From the NCBI GenBank assembly GCA_025363815.1, contig JANYLB010000060.1:24153-88152 (forward strand): a stretch of DNA of 64,000 bases. The letters run 5' to 3'. The position numbers were made by a program, and so were the translations under genes. Under the pieces are notes generated by a model. That model searched no databases and was not told where the DNA came from. It saw nothing but the letters and a program-made list of their open reading frames with translations. Positions 42,331-51,938 of the stretch are shown here, in pieces (positions within the stretch are counted from its first letter, which is position 1; every line of letters starts with the position of its first letter). This DNA comes from Actinomycetes bacterium. GTDB lineage: Bacteria > Actinomycetota > Acidimicrobiia > IMCC26256 > JANYLB01.

Positions 42331-44267
42331 GTCGCCACTCTGGTGGGAAGCAGCGAGACCGGGACGGCTCCGCCAGTGCTGAGATCCTGACCGGTGCCCT
42401 GGCTCCCACCGGCAGGAGCCACCGCTGAGGCCACGACGTGCTCGATCGCATACTGGGTACACACGCCGCAGTCGTAGCACGGGGTCCAGCGACAATCGGG
42501 GAGGCCGTGCTCGGCGAGGGCCTGCTTCCAGTCCTGCCATAGGAAATCACGGTGCAGGCCGGCGGCGACGTGGTCCCACGGCAAGATCTCGTTCTCGTCG
42601 CGATGGCGGGTTACGTACCAGTCGGGATCGAGACCGGCCGCAGCCATGCCTTCAAGCCACCGGCTGAGCTCGAAGCGCTCGCTCCACTCCTGGAACGTGC
42701 CGCCGTTGCGCCACACATGCTCTATCGCGGCGCCGACCCGGCGGTCACCTCGGCTCACGATCCCTTCGGCGAACGAGGCTTCCGGGTCGTGCCAGCGGAG
42801 CTGCACACCGGAGCGACGGGTTGCGTCACGCAACATCGACACCTTGCGCCGCATCTCGTCGACCCCGTTCTGGCCGAACCACTGGAACGGGGTGTGGGCC
42901 TTGGGAACGAAACCGCCAACCGACGCGGTGCAGGTGGCCTGCTTCGTGTACTTCTTCCCCACCGCGACGACGTTCTTCGCCAGCTCGGCGATGCCCATCG
43001 TGTCTTCGTCCATCTCGGTGGGCAGGCCGGTGAGGAAGTACAGCTTCACCCGCCGCCAACCCTGCGAGTACGCCCCTTCGACCGCCGCGTATAGGTCTTC
43101 CTCGGTGATCATCTTGTTGATCACCTGGCGCAGCCGCCAGGTGCCGGCCTCTGGTGCGAACGTGAGACCGGTTCGCTTGACCTTCTGAATCTCACTCGCG
43201 ATACCGACCGTGAATGCATCCACCCGCAACGACGGCAGCGACAGGCCGACGTTTCCGCAGCCCGACTGTTCATTCACCAGGTCAGCGACGAGCCCGTCGA
43301 TCCCGGAGAAGTCGGCGCTCGACAGCGAGGTCAACGCGACTTCGTCGTAGCCGGTGCGTCGCAGGCCGTCTTCGACCATCGTGCGCACCTGCTCGATCGG
43401 CCTCTCGCGCACCGGACGCGTGATCATTCCCGCCTGACAGAACCGACAGCCGCGCGTGCAACCCCGGAAGATCTCGACATTGAGGCGGTCGTGCACTACT
43501 TCGATCAGCGGAACGAGCTGACGCTTGGGGTACGGCCAGTCGGCGAGATCTGCGACAGTGCGCTTCTCGACCCGTTCGGGAACGTCGGCATAGCGCGGCT
43601 CGACCGCGGCGATCCGGGGACCGTCGTAGGAAACCTCGTACATCGACGGCACGTAAACGCCGGGGATCGTCGCGAGGTCGTGGAGAACGGCCTCTCGTGA
43701 GGCGCGGCCACCGCGTTTCCACGCGCCGATCACCTCGGTGATCTCGCCAACTGGCTCTTCGCCGTCACCGATGACGAAGGCGTCGACGAAGTCCGCGAAC
43801 GGCTCCGGGTTGAAGGTGCAGTGACCACCGGCCAGGACGAGCGGGTGTTCCGGCGACCGGCGCTCGGCGCGAACCGGTACTCCCGCGAGATCGATGCAGT
43901 TGAGGAGGTTCGTCGCCACCAGCTCGGCGGAGAGGTTGAAGGCGAGCACGTCGAAGTCACCCGCGGCCCGATGGGTGTCGACTGAGAACAGCGGCACTCC
44001 GGAGGCGCGCAGTTCAGCCTCGAGATCGCTCCAGGGCGCGTACGACCGCTCGGCGACCGCGTCGGCGCGCTCGTTGAGGATCTCGTAGAGGATCTGGAGC
44101 CCCTGGTTGGGCAGCCCGATCTCGTAGGTATCGGGATAGAGCAGCAGCCACGCGACCTTGCCGGGGTGGTGCTCCGGCCGGACGCTGCCGCGCTCCATTC
44201 CGATATAGCGAGCGGGCTTCTCGACCCTGGCCAGGAGCGGTTCAATCCGCGGCCAGAGGCTTGACAT
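42327..44267 (-). CDS. B12-binding-domain radical SAM protein, TIGR03960 family
   Basis: A 646-residue protein with an N-terminal cobalamin-binding-like domain (about 40-170; no DxHxxG motif is evident), the radical SAM motif CTRGCRFC in EIFRGCTRGCRFCQAG, and a C-terminal extension with several Cys (CRWTPCYDCGVC), which may hold a second iron-sulfur cluster. Function is not established. It sits between rodA and its DUF2344 partner, which it overlaps by four bases, the conserved actinobacterial arrangement. Confidence 0.9.
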   Translation of the reverse strand: MSSLWPRIEPLLARVEKPARYIGMERGSVRPEHHPGKVAWLLLYPDTYEIGLPNQGLQILYEILNERADAVAERSYAPWSDLEAELRASGVPLFSVDTHRAAGDFDVLAFNLSAELVATNLLNCIDLAGVPVRAERRSPEHPLVLAGGHCTFNPEPFADFVDAFVIGDGEEPVGEITEVIGAWKRGGRASREAVLHDLATIPGVYVPSMYEVSYDGPRIAAVEPRYADVPERVEKRTVADLADWPYPKRQLVPLIEVVHDRLNVEIFRGCTRGCRFCQAGMITRPVRERPIEQVRTMVEDGLRRTGYDEVALTSLSSADFSGIDGLVADLVNEQSGCGNVGLSLPSLRVDAFTVGIASEIQKVKRTGLTFAPEAGTWRLRQVINKMITEEDLYAAVEGAYSQGWRRVKLYFLTGLPTEMDEDTMGIAELAKNVVAVGKKYTKQATCTASVGGFVPKAHTPFQWFGQNGVDEMRRKVSMLRDATRRSGVQLRWHDPEASFAEGIVSRGDRRVGAAIEHVWRNGGTFQEWSERFELSRWLEGMAAAGLDPDWYVTRHRDENEILPWDHVAAGLHRDFLWQDWKQALAEHGLPDCRWTPCYDCGVCTQYAIEHVVASAVAPAGGSQGTGQDLSTGGAVPVSLLPTRVAT

Positions 44268-44312
44268 CGAGTTCAGCTTACTTGCCGAGATGTCCTGACC
44301 GAAACGGACAGA

Positions 44313-45476
44313 TCAGCTGAACCTGCGCATGTGGACGTTCGCGACCAGCCCAATGCAGGCGAAGCAGACAATCGTCGACGACCCGCCGTAGCTCATGAAG
44401 GGCAGTGGGATCCCTGTGATCGGCATGATCCCCATCGTCATTCCCACGTTCTCGAAGATCTGGAACGTGAACATCGCGATCACCCCGACGCACACGAGCG
44501 TGCCGAACAAGTCGTTGGTGAGCCGGGCCGTTCGCCATGTGCGCCACACCACCAAACCGAACAGGGCGAGGAGGGTCGCGCCACCGACGAAGCCGAGCTC
44601 CTCCCCCACCGCGGTGAAGATGAAGTCGGTGTGCTGCTCAGGAACGAAACGTCCGTTGGTCTGAGTCCCCTGGCCCAGACCCTCACCGGTGAGACCGCCG
44701 CTCGCGATCGCGATCTTCGACTGGTCGAGGTTGTACGTCGTTCCGCGGGTGTCACGGCTCTGGTTGAGGAACGACGTCAGCCGGTCGACCTGATACTGCT
44801 TAAGGACCCCGAGGTTGACCGCGCCGATCGCCCCTGTGAACACGACCAGGGCCAGGATGGCGAGATATCTGCCCCTCACTCCGCCGATGGTGAGCATGGC
44901 GAACGAGATGGCGCCGAGAACGAGCGCGGTGCCGAGGTCGGGCTGGAGCATGACCAGCGCCAGCGGTAACCCACAGATGGCGACCGCGACGAACACCCTG
45001 CGTAACCCGAAGTCGTTGCGGTGCAGGTAGCAGTACGCCGCGAGCATGAGGATGAGGAAGAACTTCGTGAACTCCGACGGCTGTAGTTGGAACGCGCCGA
45101 GCTGGAACCGGGCCTGGCTCCCCTTGGCAATCGTTCCCACACCCGGTACCAGCACCGCACCGAGGAGAAAAACCATTCCCAGGTACCCGATCGGAGCGAG
45201 GTCGCGGAGCTTGCGGTAGTCGATCGCCATGACCGCGGCCATCGTCAGCACCCCGAGGACGATCCAGATACCCTGGCGGTTGACGTAGTAGAGCGAGCTC
45301 ACGCCCTCTTCTCTGGTGCGCGCCTTGGTCGCGGAGTAGATCATGATCATGCCGAGCCCCGAGATTGAGAGCGTCGCGCCGATCAGAAGGACGTCGAGGT
45401 GGCGTAGCGGCGTCGAGAGCAGACGGGCGCGACGGTGCGACATGACGATCGAAGACGGGACTGCGCGTGATGCCAC
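44313..45476 (-). CDS. rodA: Rod-shape SEDS glycosyltransferase RodA
   Basis: SEDS-family peptidoglycan polymerase that works with PBP2 in side-wall elongation; 387 residues and about ten transmembrane helices. SEDS signatures include LGAFQLQPSEFTKFFLIL, LQPDLGTALVLG and the C-terminal GIPLPFMSYGGSS. Start GTG 45476 lies five bases after the mrdA stop; ATG 45443 is an alternative. Being in the mre cluster makes it RodA rather than FtsW. Confidence 0.94.
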   Translation of the reverse strand: MASRAVPSSIVMSHRRARLLSTPLRHLDVLLIGATLSISGLGMIMIYSATKARTREEGVSSLYYVNRQGIWIVLGVLTMAAVMAIDYRKLRDLAPIGYLGMVFLLGAVLVPGVGTIAKGSQARFQLGAFQLQPSEFTKFFLILMLAAYCYLHRNDFGLRRVFVAVAICGLPLALVMLQPDLGTALVLGAISFAMLTIGGVRGRYLAILALVVFTGAIGAVNLGVLKQYQVDRLTSFLNQSRDTRGTTYNLDQSKIAIASGGLTGEGLGQGTQTNGRFVPEQHTDFIFTAVGEELGFVGGATLLALFGLVVWRTWRTARLTNDLFGTLVCVGVIAMFTFQIFENVGMTMGIMPITGIPLPFMSYGGSSTIVCFACIGLVANVHMRRFS

Positions 45477-45481
45477 GTTCG

Positions 45482-47422
45482 TCAGTCCGCGGTCGTCGCG
45501 CTGGCGATGCGGATCGGGGTGAGAGGGAGGCCGACGAGCCCTTCGATCACACGGCGCACGATCGGTGCAGCCGTATCGGCCCCGAAACCGCCCTCCTCGA
45601 TGAGCGCGACTACGACGTATTGGGGCTGGTCGGGCGCGGGGTCGGGCGGATTGATCGCCACGAACACCGACGTGTCCTGCTTGCCTACGACCTGGGCGGT
45701 GCCCGTCTTGCCGGCGAGATCCTGCTGGGCGAACGGGAAGCCCGCGAACACAGTGCCTGCGGTTCCCTTGGCGTCTTGGACCGCGCCGCGCAACCCGGCC
45801 ATGATCGCTCGACGCGCTCCCTCGGGGAGCGCCACGGTGGCCTTCGGTGTAGGCGGGATCACCCGCACCCTCTTCTGGCTCAGGTCAAGGACCTGCGAAG
45901 CGAGGCGCGGCGTGAACAAGGTGCCGCCGTTGGCGACGGTCTCGTAGGCAGTCGCCAGCTGGAGGGGGGTCACGAGTAGGTCACCCTGGCCGACCGCAAG
46001 GTTGATGTTGTCGCCGGGGAGCCACTGCGCGTACGGGAACGCGTCGGGACGCTCCGCGTGGACCGCTGCCTTCCAAGCCGAGTCGGGCACCCGGCCCTTG
46101 ACCTCGCCGGAGAGGCCGATGCCGGTCGGTGCGCCGAAGCCGAGCGTGCGGGCTTCGTCTTGGATTGCGTTCCCGGTTGGCGCGTTGCGGTGAAAGTCTC
46201 CCCAGAACGCCCGCCCGATCTCGTAGAAGTAGACATCGCTCGAAACGGTCAACGCATTGGGCAGGTCGACGGTGCCGTGGGCCACGTTCCCGGCATTCTG
46301 GAAGCGGCCACCCTCGACACCGAGGTCGATGAAACCCTTGTCGTCCACGGTGGTTCCCGGAGAGATCCGGCCGGTCGCGAGGCCGGCTAGCGAGGTCACC
46401 AGCTTGAACGTCGAGCCCGGCGCGTACTGGCCCTGGATCGCGCGGTTGAGGAGCGGGTAGTGATTCTCGGGGTTGTTGTAATCCGCGTAGGTCTGGGTCG
46501 GGATCCCGCCGGCGAAGGTGTTCGGGTCGTAGGTCGGGTTCGACGCCATGGCTACGACGGATCCAGTCTTCGCGTCGAGGACCACCACCGACCCGGCCGG
46601 AGCGCGATAGTTCTCGAACTTGTCCTTGACCGACGCGTCGTGCGTCTGCCTCGCTGTGGTCATCGCCTCGGCCAGCGCGCTCTCGGCGACGTTCTGCACG
46701 TCGAGATCGAGGGTTAGCTGAACGTCGTGACCCGGTACGGGCTTCGTGGTGCTCAACGTCTTGAGCACGCGGCCCTGCACGTCGATCTCGAGACGTTCCT
46801 TCCCCGACTTGCCCCGTAGATCCTTCTCGAAGCTCTTCTCCACTCCCGACTTGCCGATCTCGTCGCCGAGCTCGTAGGCGTTCTTCGGTTTGGCGGCGCG
46901 CTCCTGCTCGTTGATCTCGCCGACATAGCCAAGAACGTGTGACGCGAGCGATCCAAGCGGGTAGCGACGCACCGCGCGCGGCTCGGCCCGCACCCCGGGG
47001 AAGGCGTCCTTGTGCTCAGCGATGTAGGCCAACGTGTCGATGGGTACGTCGATGCCGACGGGAACCGGCGTGTACGGCGACACCCGGGCATCGCTGAGCC
47101 GCTTGTCGATCTCCGCGACGGTCGTACCGAGCAACAGCGCGAGCTCGGCAAAAACCTTCTTCCGGACTGCCGGGTCGAGCCGACGATCGATGGTGACGAC
47201 GTTCGCGACCCGGTTGTTCGCGATCTCTCGACCTTTGGCATCGAGGATCCGACCGCGCGGCGCGGGGTCGGTCACGGTCCGTACCCGATTCGCGTTGGCT
47301 GCCGCCGCGAGCTGTGTTCCCCCGGCGACCTGCAGATACCACAGACGTGCGAAGAGCGCGCAGAACAACGCCAGCACGACCACGCCGACGATGCTCACCC
47401 GGACTCGGCTGCCCTCGATCAT
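45482..47422 (-). CDS. mrdA: Penicillin-binding protein 2
   Basis: Class B transpeptidase for cell elongation, about 646 residues. One N-terminal transmembrane helix, the dimerisation region with DPAPRGRILDAKGREIANN, and the transpeptidase domain with STFK (in APGSTFKLVTSL), SSD of the second motif (SSDVYFYE) and KTGTAQVV. The ATG at 47422 (MIEGSRVRVS) is chosen since the longer frame overlaps mreD. It lies between mreD and rodA as in other rod-shaped bacteria. Confidence 0.95.
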   Translation of the reverse strand: MIEGSRVRVSIVGVVVLALFCALFARLWYLQVAGGTQLAAAANANRVRTVTDPAPRGRILDAKGREIANNRVANVVTIDRRLDPAVRKKVFAELALLLGTTVAEIDKRLSDARVSPYTPVPVGIDVPIDTLAYIAEHKDAFPGVRAEPRAVRRYPLGSLASHVLGYVGEINEQERAAKPKNAYELGDEIGKSGVEKSFEKDLRGKSGKERLEIDVQGRVLKTLSTTKPVPGHDVQLTLDLDVQNVAESALAEAMTTARQTHDASVKDKFENYRAPAGSVVVLDAKTGSVVAMASNPTYDPNTFAGGIPTQTYADYNNPENHYPLLNRAIQGQYAPGSTFKLVTSLAGLATGRISPGTTVDDKGFIDLGVEGGRFQNAGNVAHGTVDLPNALTVSSDVYFYEIGRAFWGDFHRNAPTGNAIQDEARTLGFGAPTGIGLSGEVKGRVPDSAWKAAVHAERPDAFPYAQWLPGDNINLAVGQGDLLVTPLQLATAYETVANGGTLFTPRLASQVLDLSQKRVRVIPPTPKATVALPEGARRAIMAGLRGAVQDAKGTAGTVFAGFPFAQQDLAGKTGTAQVVGKQDTSVFVAINPPDPAPDQPQYVVVALIEEGGFGADTAAPIVRRVIEGLVGLPLTPIRIASATTAD

Positions 47423-47456
47423 CGCGACGAAAGAACGGTCGAGCGATCGAAGGGGG

Positions 47457-47978
47457 TCACGCGCCCCATCTTCCCCCACGAATCCGGCTGGCGGTACGCG
47501 GCTCGTGCAGCGCCCAACCGACCAGGAGGAACACGAGCGGGGCAAGGACGGCGTCGTAGACGGCGGCGATGACGACGACCCGGATCGAGTTGGAGCTGAC
47601 CAGCTCTTCGGAACCGAGAATGCCGCCGATCAGCACGAACACGGCTCCACCGAGCAACCCGCCGAGGCCACCGAGCAGCGGAGCCGCCCACCGACTCGTT
47701 CGTAGCATCCCTCCCTGCAACACCCCGATTACGTAGCCGGTGATCGCCCACGAGAGCGCCGAGAGGCCGAGCGGCGTGCGGAGGAACAAATCGAGCAGCA
47801 GACCGCCCGAGAACCCGACGACCGCGCCCGCATTCGGACCCTCGCGGTACGCAACCGCGACCGCGGTGACCAACCCGAGGTCGGGGGCAACACCGTCGAC
47901 ACGCAGGTGCGGGAACAGCGCGACCTGCGCGACCACCAACGCCACCACGAGGAGTCCGAGTCGGATCTGGGGGATCAT
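47457..47978 (-). CDS. mreD: Rod shape-determining protein MreD
   Basis: Polytopic membrane protein of about 173 residues with five hydrophobic helices; it supports the elongasome with MreC. Sequence conservation in the family is low; VDGVAPDLGLVTAVAVAY and the LLLDLFLRTPLGLSALSW segment match the pattern. The ATG at 47978 is five bases after the mreC stop; the longer frame overlaps mreC. Position between mreC and mrdA supports the call. Confidence 0.9.
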   Translation of the reverse strand: MIPQIRLGLLVVALVVAQVALFPHLRVDGVAPDLGLVTAVAVAYREGPNAGAVVGFSGGLLLDLFLRTPLGLSALSWAITGYVIGVLQGGMLRTSRWAAPLLGGLGGLLGGAVFVLIGGILGSEELVSSNSIRVVVIAAVYDAVLAPLVFLLVGWALHEPRTASRIRGGRWGA

Positions 47979-47983
47979 CTCGT

Positions 47984-48853
47984 TCAGCCGGCCTGCGGCG
48001 CAGCCGCAGCCGGCGGCACCGCTAAAACCTGGGGCCACCGCAGTACGTCGAGGAACTGGAGCTGGCCGACGCTCACGAGCGGGCGCAGGGTGATCCTCTG
48101 GGTGAGGTCGCCGGGCGTCTTCTCCACCGAGACCACACGCGCAACGGGAAGGCCGGCAGGGAAAGCCGCGTTCTGCAGACCGGCCGTCGTCACGACCTGA
48201 CCCTTCTTCACGTTCACCTCGGGTTTCACGAAGTCGAGCGTGAGGAGATCGCTGCCGGCGTGGCCCGTCGCGACCCCGGCATCACCCGTCTCCAATCGCA
48301 CCCCGACGTTGGACGCGGGGTCGGTGAGGAGCAGCACCGTCGACCGTCGCTTCGAGGCGCTGGTGATCCGCCCGACCAGGCCGTCGCCCGCGACCACGGG
48401 CTGGCCGACCGCTATCCCATCGTCGGTGCCCTTGTCGAGCTCGACGCTCGCCTCGAAGTTCCCCGGTGACGCCGAGATGATCTGGGTCGCAACCGCCGGG
48501 ATGCCTCCGGTGAACGACAGTTGGGTGAGCCGCTTGAGCTCTTCGTTCTCGCGCAGCGCCGGCTGAGCCGAACGAGCCTCGCTCCGCGCGTCGGCGAGTT
48601 GCTTGCGGAGTCGGGCGTTGGCGCTCTTCAGCGCGGCACCGTTGCTGACGCCGCCCCACCAGTTGCCGATCGGGCGAAAAGCATCGTCGACCGCCGACTG
48701 GACCGGGGCGATGGCGTCACGCGCGCTGTCACGCGCCGATCCGATCAGCCCACCGCCCGCGCCGCGCTGATCGAGCGTGATCAGCGTGACTGCAGTGAGC
48801 ACAAGGAGCACGAGCACCGAACGACGGCGACTGCTACGTCGGGATACAACCAC
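47984..48853 (-). CDS. mreC: Rod shape-determining protein MreC
   Basis: Single-pass membrane protein of 289 residues. An Arg-rich N-terminus and one helix (SVLVLLVLTAVTLITL) are followed by a coiled-coil stretch (about 70-105) and the beta-barrel MreC domain with GDGLVGRITSASKRRSTVLLL-type segment. It links MreB to PBP2 in the periplasm-facing space. Starts at GTG 48853, 21 bases after mreB. Confidence 0.93.
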   Translation of the reverse strand: MVVSRRSSRRRSVLVLLVLTAVTLITLDQRGAGGGLIGSARDSARDAIAPVQSAVDDAFRPIGNWWGGVSNGAALKSANARLRKQLADARSEARSAQPALRENEELKRLTQLSFTGGIPAVATQIISASPGNFEASVELDKGTDDGIAVGQPVVAGDGLVGRITSASKRRSTVLLLTDPASNVGVRLETGDAGVATGHAGSDLLTLDFVKPEVNVKKGQVVTTAGLQNAAFPAGLPVARVVSVEKTPGDLTQRITLRPLVSVGQLQFLDVLRWPQVLAVPPAAAAPQAG

Positions 48854-48874
48854 GAGCTCGTGAACCCCTCGGGG

Positions 48875-49885
48875 TCAGCCGTTTTGCGAAGAGATCAGGA
48901 CTTGCTTGAGCGCGTCGAACTCCTCGAGGCACTGCCCGGAACCAATAACGACAGAATGCAACGGGTTCTTCGCGATGATGATCGGCATGCCGGTCTCGTC
49001 GGCGAGGCGCGAGTCGAGGCCGTGCAGCATCGCTCCCCCACCGGTGATCACGATCCCCTTCTCCATGATGTCGGCGGCGAGCTCAGGTGGAGTCTTGTCG
49101 AGCGTGACCTTGACCGCATCGACGATCGCGGAGACGGGTTCTTCGATAGCTTCGCGGATCTCTTCGGTCGACACGACGATCGTCTTCGGCAGGCCGGTGA
49201 CCAGATCGCGACCGCGGATCTCGGCATAGAGCTCTTCCTGCAACGGGTACGCGCTGCCGAGCGCGATCTTGATCTCCTCGGAGGTCCGTTCCCCTAGCGC
49301 GAGTGAGTACTCCTTTTTCACGAAGTTGATGATCGACTCGTCAAGCTCGTCGCCACCGATGCGGATGGATTCACTCGCCACGATCCCACCGAGTGAGATG
49401 ACGGCCACCTCGGTGGTACCGCCGCCTACATCGACGACCATGTTGCCGGCCGGCTCGTGGACCGGAAGCCCCGCGCCGAGGGCCGCGGCCATCGGCTCCT
49501 CGATGATGAAGGCCGGCTTGCGAGCGCCCGCGTACTCGGCTGCCTCTTGCACGGCTCGCTGCTCGACTCCGGTGATACCCGACGGAACGCAGATGACGAT
49601 GCGCGGCTTCGCCCACCGGCGCTGGTGCACGCGCTGGATGAAGTACCGGAGCATCTTCTCGCAAATGTCGAAGTCGGCAATCACGCCGTCTTTGAGCGGC
49701 CGGATCGCCTGGATGTGACTCGGCGTACGACCGATCATCCGCTTCGCCTCGGACCCGACCGCGAGCGGACGGCCGTCCTTGGTGTTGATGGCGACCACCG
49801 ACGGTTCGTCGAGCACGATGCCGCGTCCGCGCACATACACGAGGGTGTTGGCCGTTCCGAGATCGACGGCCATGTCGCGACCCAT
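48875..49885 (-). CDS. mreB: Rod shape-determining protein MreB
   Basis: Actin-like filament protein (336 residues) that guides lateral wall synthesis. The phosphate-1 segment is DLGTANTLVYV near the N-terminus; VVDVGGGTTEVAVISLGG is the phosphate-2 loop and GIVITGGGAML the adenosine motif. Many actinobacteria that grow from the pole have lost mreB, so the intact mreBCD-mrdA-rodA set suggests dispersed lateral growth. The 209 bases upstream contain a long inverted repeat. Confidence 0.97.
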   Translation of the reverse strand: MGRDMAVDLGTANTLVYVRGRGIVLDEPSVVAINTKDGRPLAVGSEAKRMIGRTPSHIQAIRPLKDGVIADFDICEKMLRYFIQRVHQRRWAKPRIVICVPSGITGVEQRAVQEAAEYAGARKPAFIIEEPMAAALGAGLPVHEPAGNMVVDVGGGTTEVAVISLGGIVASESIRIGGDELDESIINFVKKEYSLALGERTSEEIKIALGSAYPLQEELYAEIRGRDLVTGLPKTIVVSTEEIREAIEEPVSAIVDAVKVTLDKTPPELAADIMEKGIVITGGGAMLHGLDSRLADETGMPIIIAKNPLHSVVIGSGQCLEEFDALKQVLISSQNG

Positions 49886-50023
49886 GATCGGGGTGTACCA
49901 GGGTTCGCTCGCGGGTCGGCCTCCCGAGAGGCGTCGCGGGCCCGAATTGGGGTCGCCGAATCGCGGTTGGAGGGAGCGGGACGAGCGGCGGGGGCGGATC
50001 CCGCTCAGGCTACGGCTTTGTCC

Positions 50024-50080
50024 GCCCTGAATCCAGCCGCGATCGCGAGGTTTCAGACCACCTGATCGGGGATTCAGGGC
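50024..50080. repeat. 11-bp inverted repeat between ndk and mreB
   Basis: GCCCTGAATCC (50024-50034) and GGATTCAGGGC (50070-50080) pair perfectly across 35 bases. The self-complementary CGCGATCGCG lies inside the loop (50038-50047). A smaller GCCTC/GAGGC hairpin is at 49919-49932. No T-run follows on the minus strand, so it is not a standard terminator of ndk; a structured mreB leader or a protein-binding site is possible. Confidence 0.5.
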
Positions 50081-50094
50081 ACCCGTGGCCGGGA

Positions 50095-50508
50095 TCAGGA
50101 CGCGAGCTCAGGAAAGAAGAGTGCGATCTCGCGCGCGGCCGACTCGGCAGAGTCGGAGCCGTGCACGAGGTTCTCGGTCATCTCAATGGCGAGATCGCCA
50201 CGGATTGTGCCGGGCGCGGCGTCCGCCGGGTTGGTCGCACCCATCAGAGTGCGCACCACCTTGAAGGCCTCTGGCCCTTCCAACACCAACATGAGCCCGG
50301 GGCTGCGGGTTATGAAGGCGACGAGGTCGGCGAAGAACGGCTTGCCTTCGTGCTCGGCGTAGTGCTGTTTGGCGGTGGCCGCGTCGATGGTCCGCAGCTC
50401 GGCCGCGACCAGGGTCAGGCCCTTGGCCTCGAACCGGCCGACGATCTCGCCGACGAGGCCCCGCTCGACGGCGTCGGGCTTGCAGATGACGAAAGTCTTG
50501 TCGCTCAT
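50095..50508 (-). CDS. ndk: Nucleoside diphosphate kinase
   Basis: Transfers the gamma phosphate between nucleoside triphosphates and diphosphates through a phospho-histidine; 137 residues. [17 protein letters not shown] at the start and the active-site His in ENLVHGSDS are typical. The ATG at 50508 gives the standard N-terminus; the longer frame adds 24 residues unlike the family. Between folC and mreB, as in other actinobacteria. Confidence 0.96.
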   Translation of the reverse strand: MSDKTFVICKPDAVERGLVGEIVGRFEAKGLTLVAAELRTIDAATAKQHYAEHEGKPFFADLVAFITRSPGLMLVLEGPEAFKVVRTLMGATNPADAAPGTIRGDLAIEMTENLVHGSDSAESAAREIALFFPELAS

Positions 50509-50604
50509 GAGGCAGGTGAGGCTACCGGCCCCGGCTGGCCCGGTACGAAACGTGTCGTTGGTACCGAGAACAACGGCCACGGACCGCGATCGGCGTCAGC
50601 CGGT

Positions 50605-51933
50605 TCACACCGGGACGAAGACCGAACGGGCAGCGCCGACAACGTAGAGGGATCCGGCGACCACGACCTCGCCCTCCGGTGGGGTGACGGCAAGGGCTCT
50701 GGCGAGCGCCTCCGAGACGAGCTCGGCGACATGAATGCGATCAGGATCGATCCCGAGATCAATCGCGGCCACCGCTATTGCTCCGGGGTCGAGGGCGCGC
50801 GCGCTCGGAGCCCGACAGCACACGATCTGGGCGGCGCCCTCTGCCGCCAACGCCTCGAGCATCTCGCGAGGGTCCTTTTCGCGCAGCATCCCGACGACCA
50901 GGGTGCGCGGCGCGTTGGGGAACTCCTCGGCGAGCGCGTCGACGAGCGCGTGCGCGCCGGCGACGTTGTGAGCGCCGTCGAGCAGCACAAGCGGTCGGTG
51001 ACCGACAACCTCGAGCCGACCCGGCGATGAGAAGGTACGGCACGCGGCTTCGACGACGTCGGCGTCGAGGGGTCGACCGATGAAGCACTCTGCCGCGGTG
51101 AGCGCGGTCGACGCGTTCAGGGCCTGGTACGCGCCGTGCAATGGCACCAGGAGCTCGTCGTAGCTCGCGTCCGGAGTGTGAAAGTCGACGAGGCGGCCAC
51201 CGTGCGCGACCCGGTCGGCGACAACTCCGAAGTCACGCCCGCGCAGCACGATGCGTTCGGGATTGCGCGCGGCGAAGATCGGCAACAGCTCGGGATCCGT
51301 GTCGCCGAGCACGAGCGTCGCACCGGCGCCGATGATCCCCGCCTTCTCCGATGCAATGTCGGCCCGGGTCGGGCCGAGGTACTCGACGTGATCGATGCTG
51401 ACGTTGGTCACTACCGCGACGATGCCGTCGACCACGTTGGTGGAGTCCCACGTGCCGCCCAGCCCGACTTCGACGACAGCCACGTCGACCGCGATGTCGG
51501 CGAACCATGTGAACGCGACCGCGGTGAGGATCTCGAACCAGCTCGGTCGGTCGAGCCCGCGATCCGCGAGCGCCGGCTCGAGCTCGGCCACTAGGCCGAG
51601 CAACGCGTCGAGCTCCGCGTCGGGGATCGGCTCCCCGTTCCAGGAGATGCGCTCGTTGACCACCCTGAGATGGGGGCTGGTGAACGACCCGACCGACAGA
51701 CCGGTCGCAGCGAGCAGCGAGGCCGTCATCCGTGTGACCGACGTCTTGCCGTTCGTACCGGTCACGTGCACGACGGGATAGGAGAGCTGGGGCGAACCGA
51801 GCAGCTCGACGAGCGCGGCGATCCGCTCCAACGTCGGTGCGATCGCGCGACGAGACGGACCGACCGCCACACCGACCCCGGTCTCTAGGTTCATGTGCGC
51901 GTCGAGCCATGCCCGTGCGTTGTGGGGATCCAA
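50605..51933 (-). CDS. folC: Folylpolyglutamate synthase / dihydrofolate synthase
   Basis: Mur-ligase-like enzyme of 442 residues that adds glutamate to folates and, in bifunctional forms, makes dihydrofolate. The N-terminal helix NARAWLDAHMNLE, the P loop VHVTGTNGKTSV (GTNGKTS), and LDGAHNVAGAHAL are diagnostic. TTG 51933 is chosen because the conserved AWL helix precedes the first ATG (51894). Five bases after the valS stop. The folate link to the FolP2-type gene at 21489 is only by pathway. Confidence 0.94.
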   Translation of the reverse strand: MDPHNARAWLDAHMNLETGVGVAVGPSRRAIAPTLERIAALVELLGSPQLSYPVVHVTGTNGKTSVTRMTASLLAATGLSVGSFTSPHLRVVNERISWNGEPIPDAELDALLGLVAELEPALADRGLDRPSWFEILTAVAFTWFADIAVDVAVVEVGLGGTWDSTNVVDGIVAVVTNVSIDHVEYLGPTRADIASEKAGIIGAGATLVLGDTDPELLPIFAARNPERIVLRGRDFGVVADRVAHGGRLVDFHTPDASYDELLVPLHGAYQALNASTALTAAECFIGRPLDADVVEAACRTFSSPGRLEVVGHRPLVLLDGAHNVAGAHALVDALAEEFPNAPRTLVVGMLREKDPREMLEALAAEGAAQIVCCRAPSARALDPGAIAVAAIDLGIDPDRIHVAELVSEALARALAVTPPEGEVVVAGSLYVVGAARSVFVPV

Positions 51934-51938
51934 CCGGA

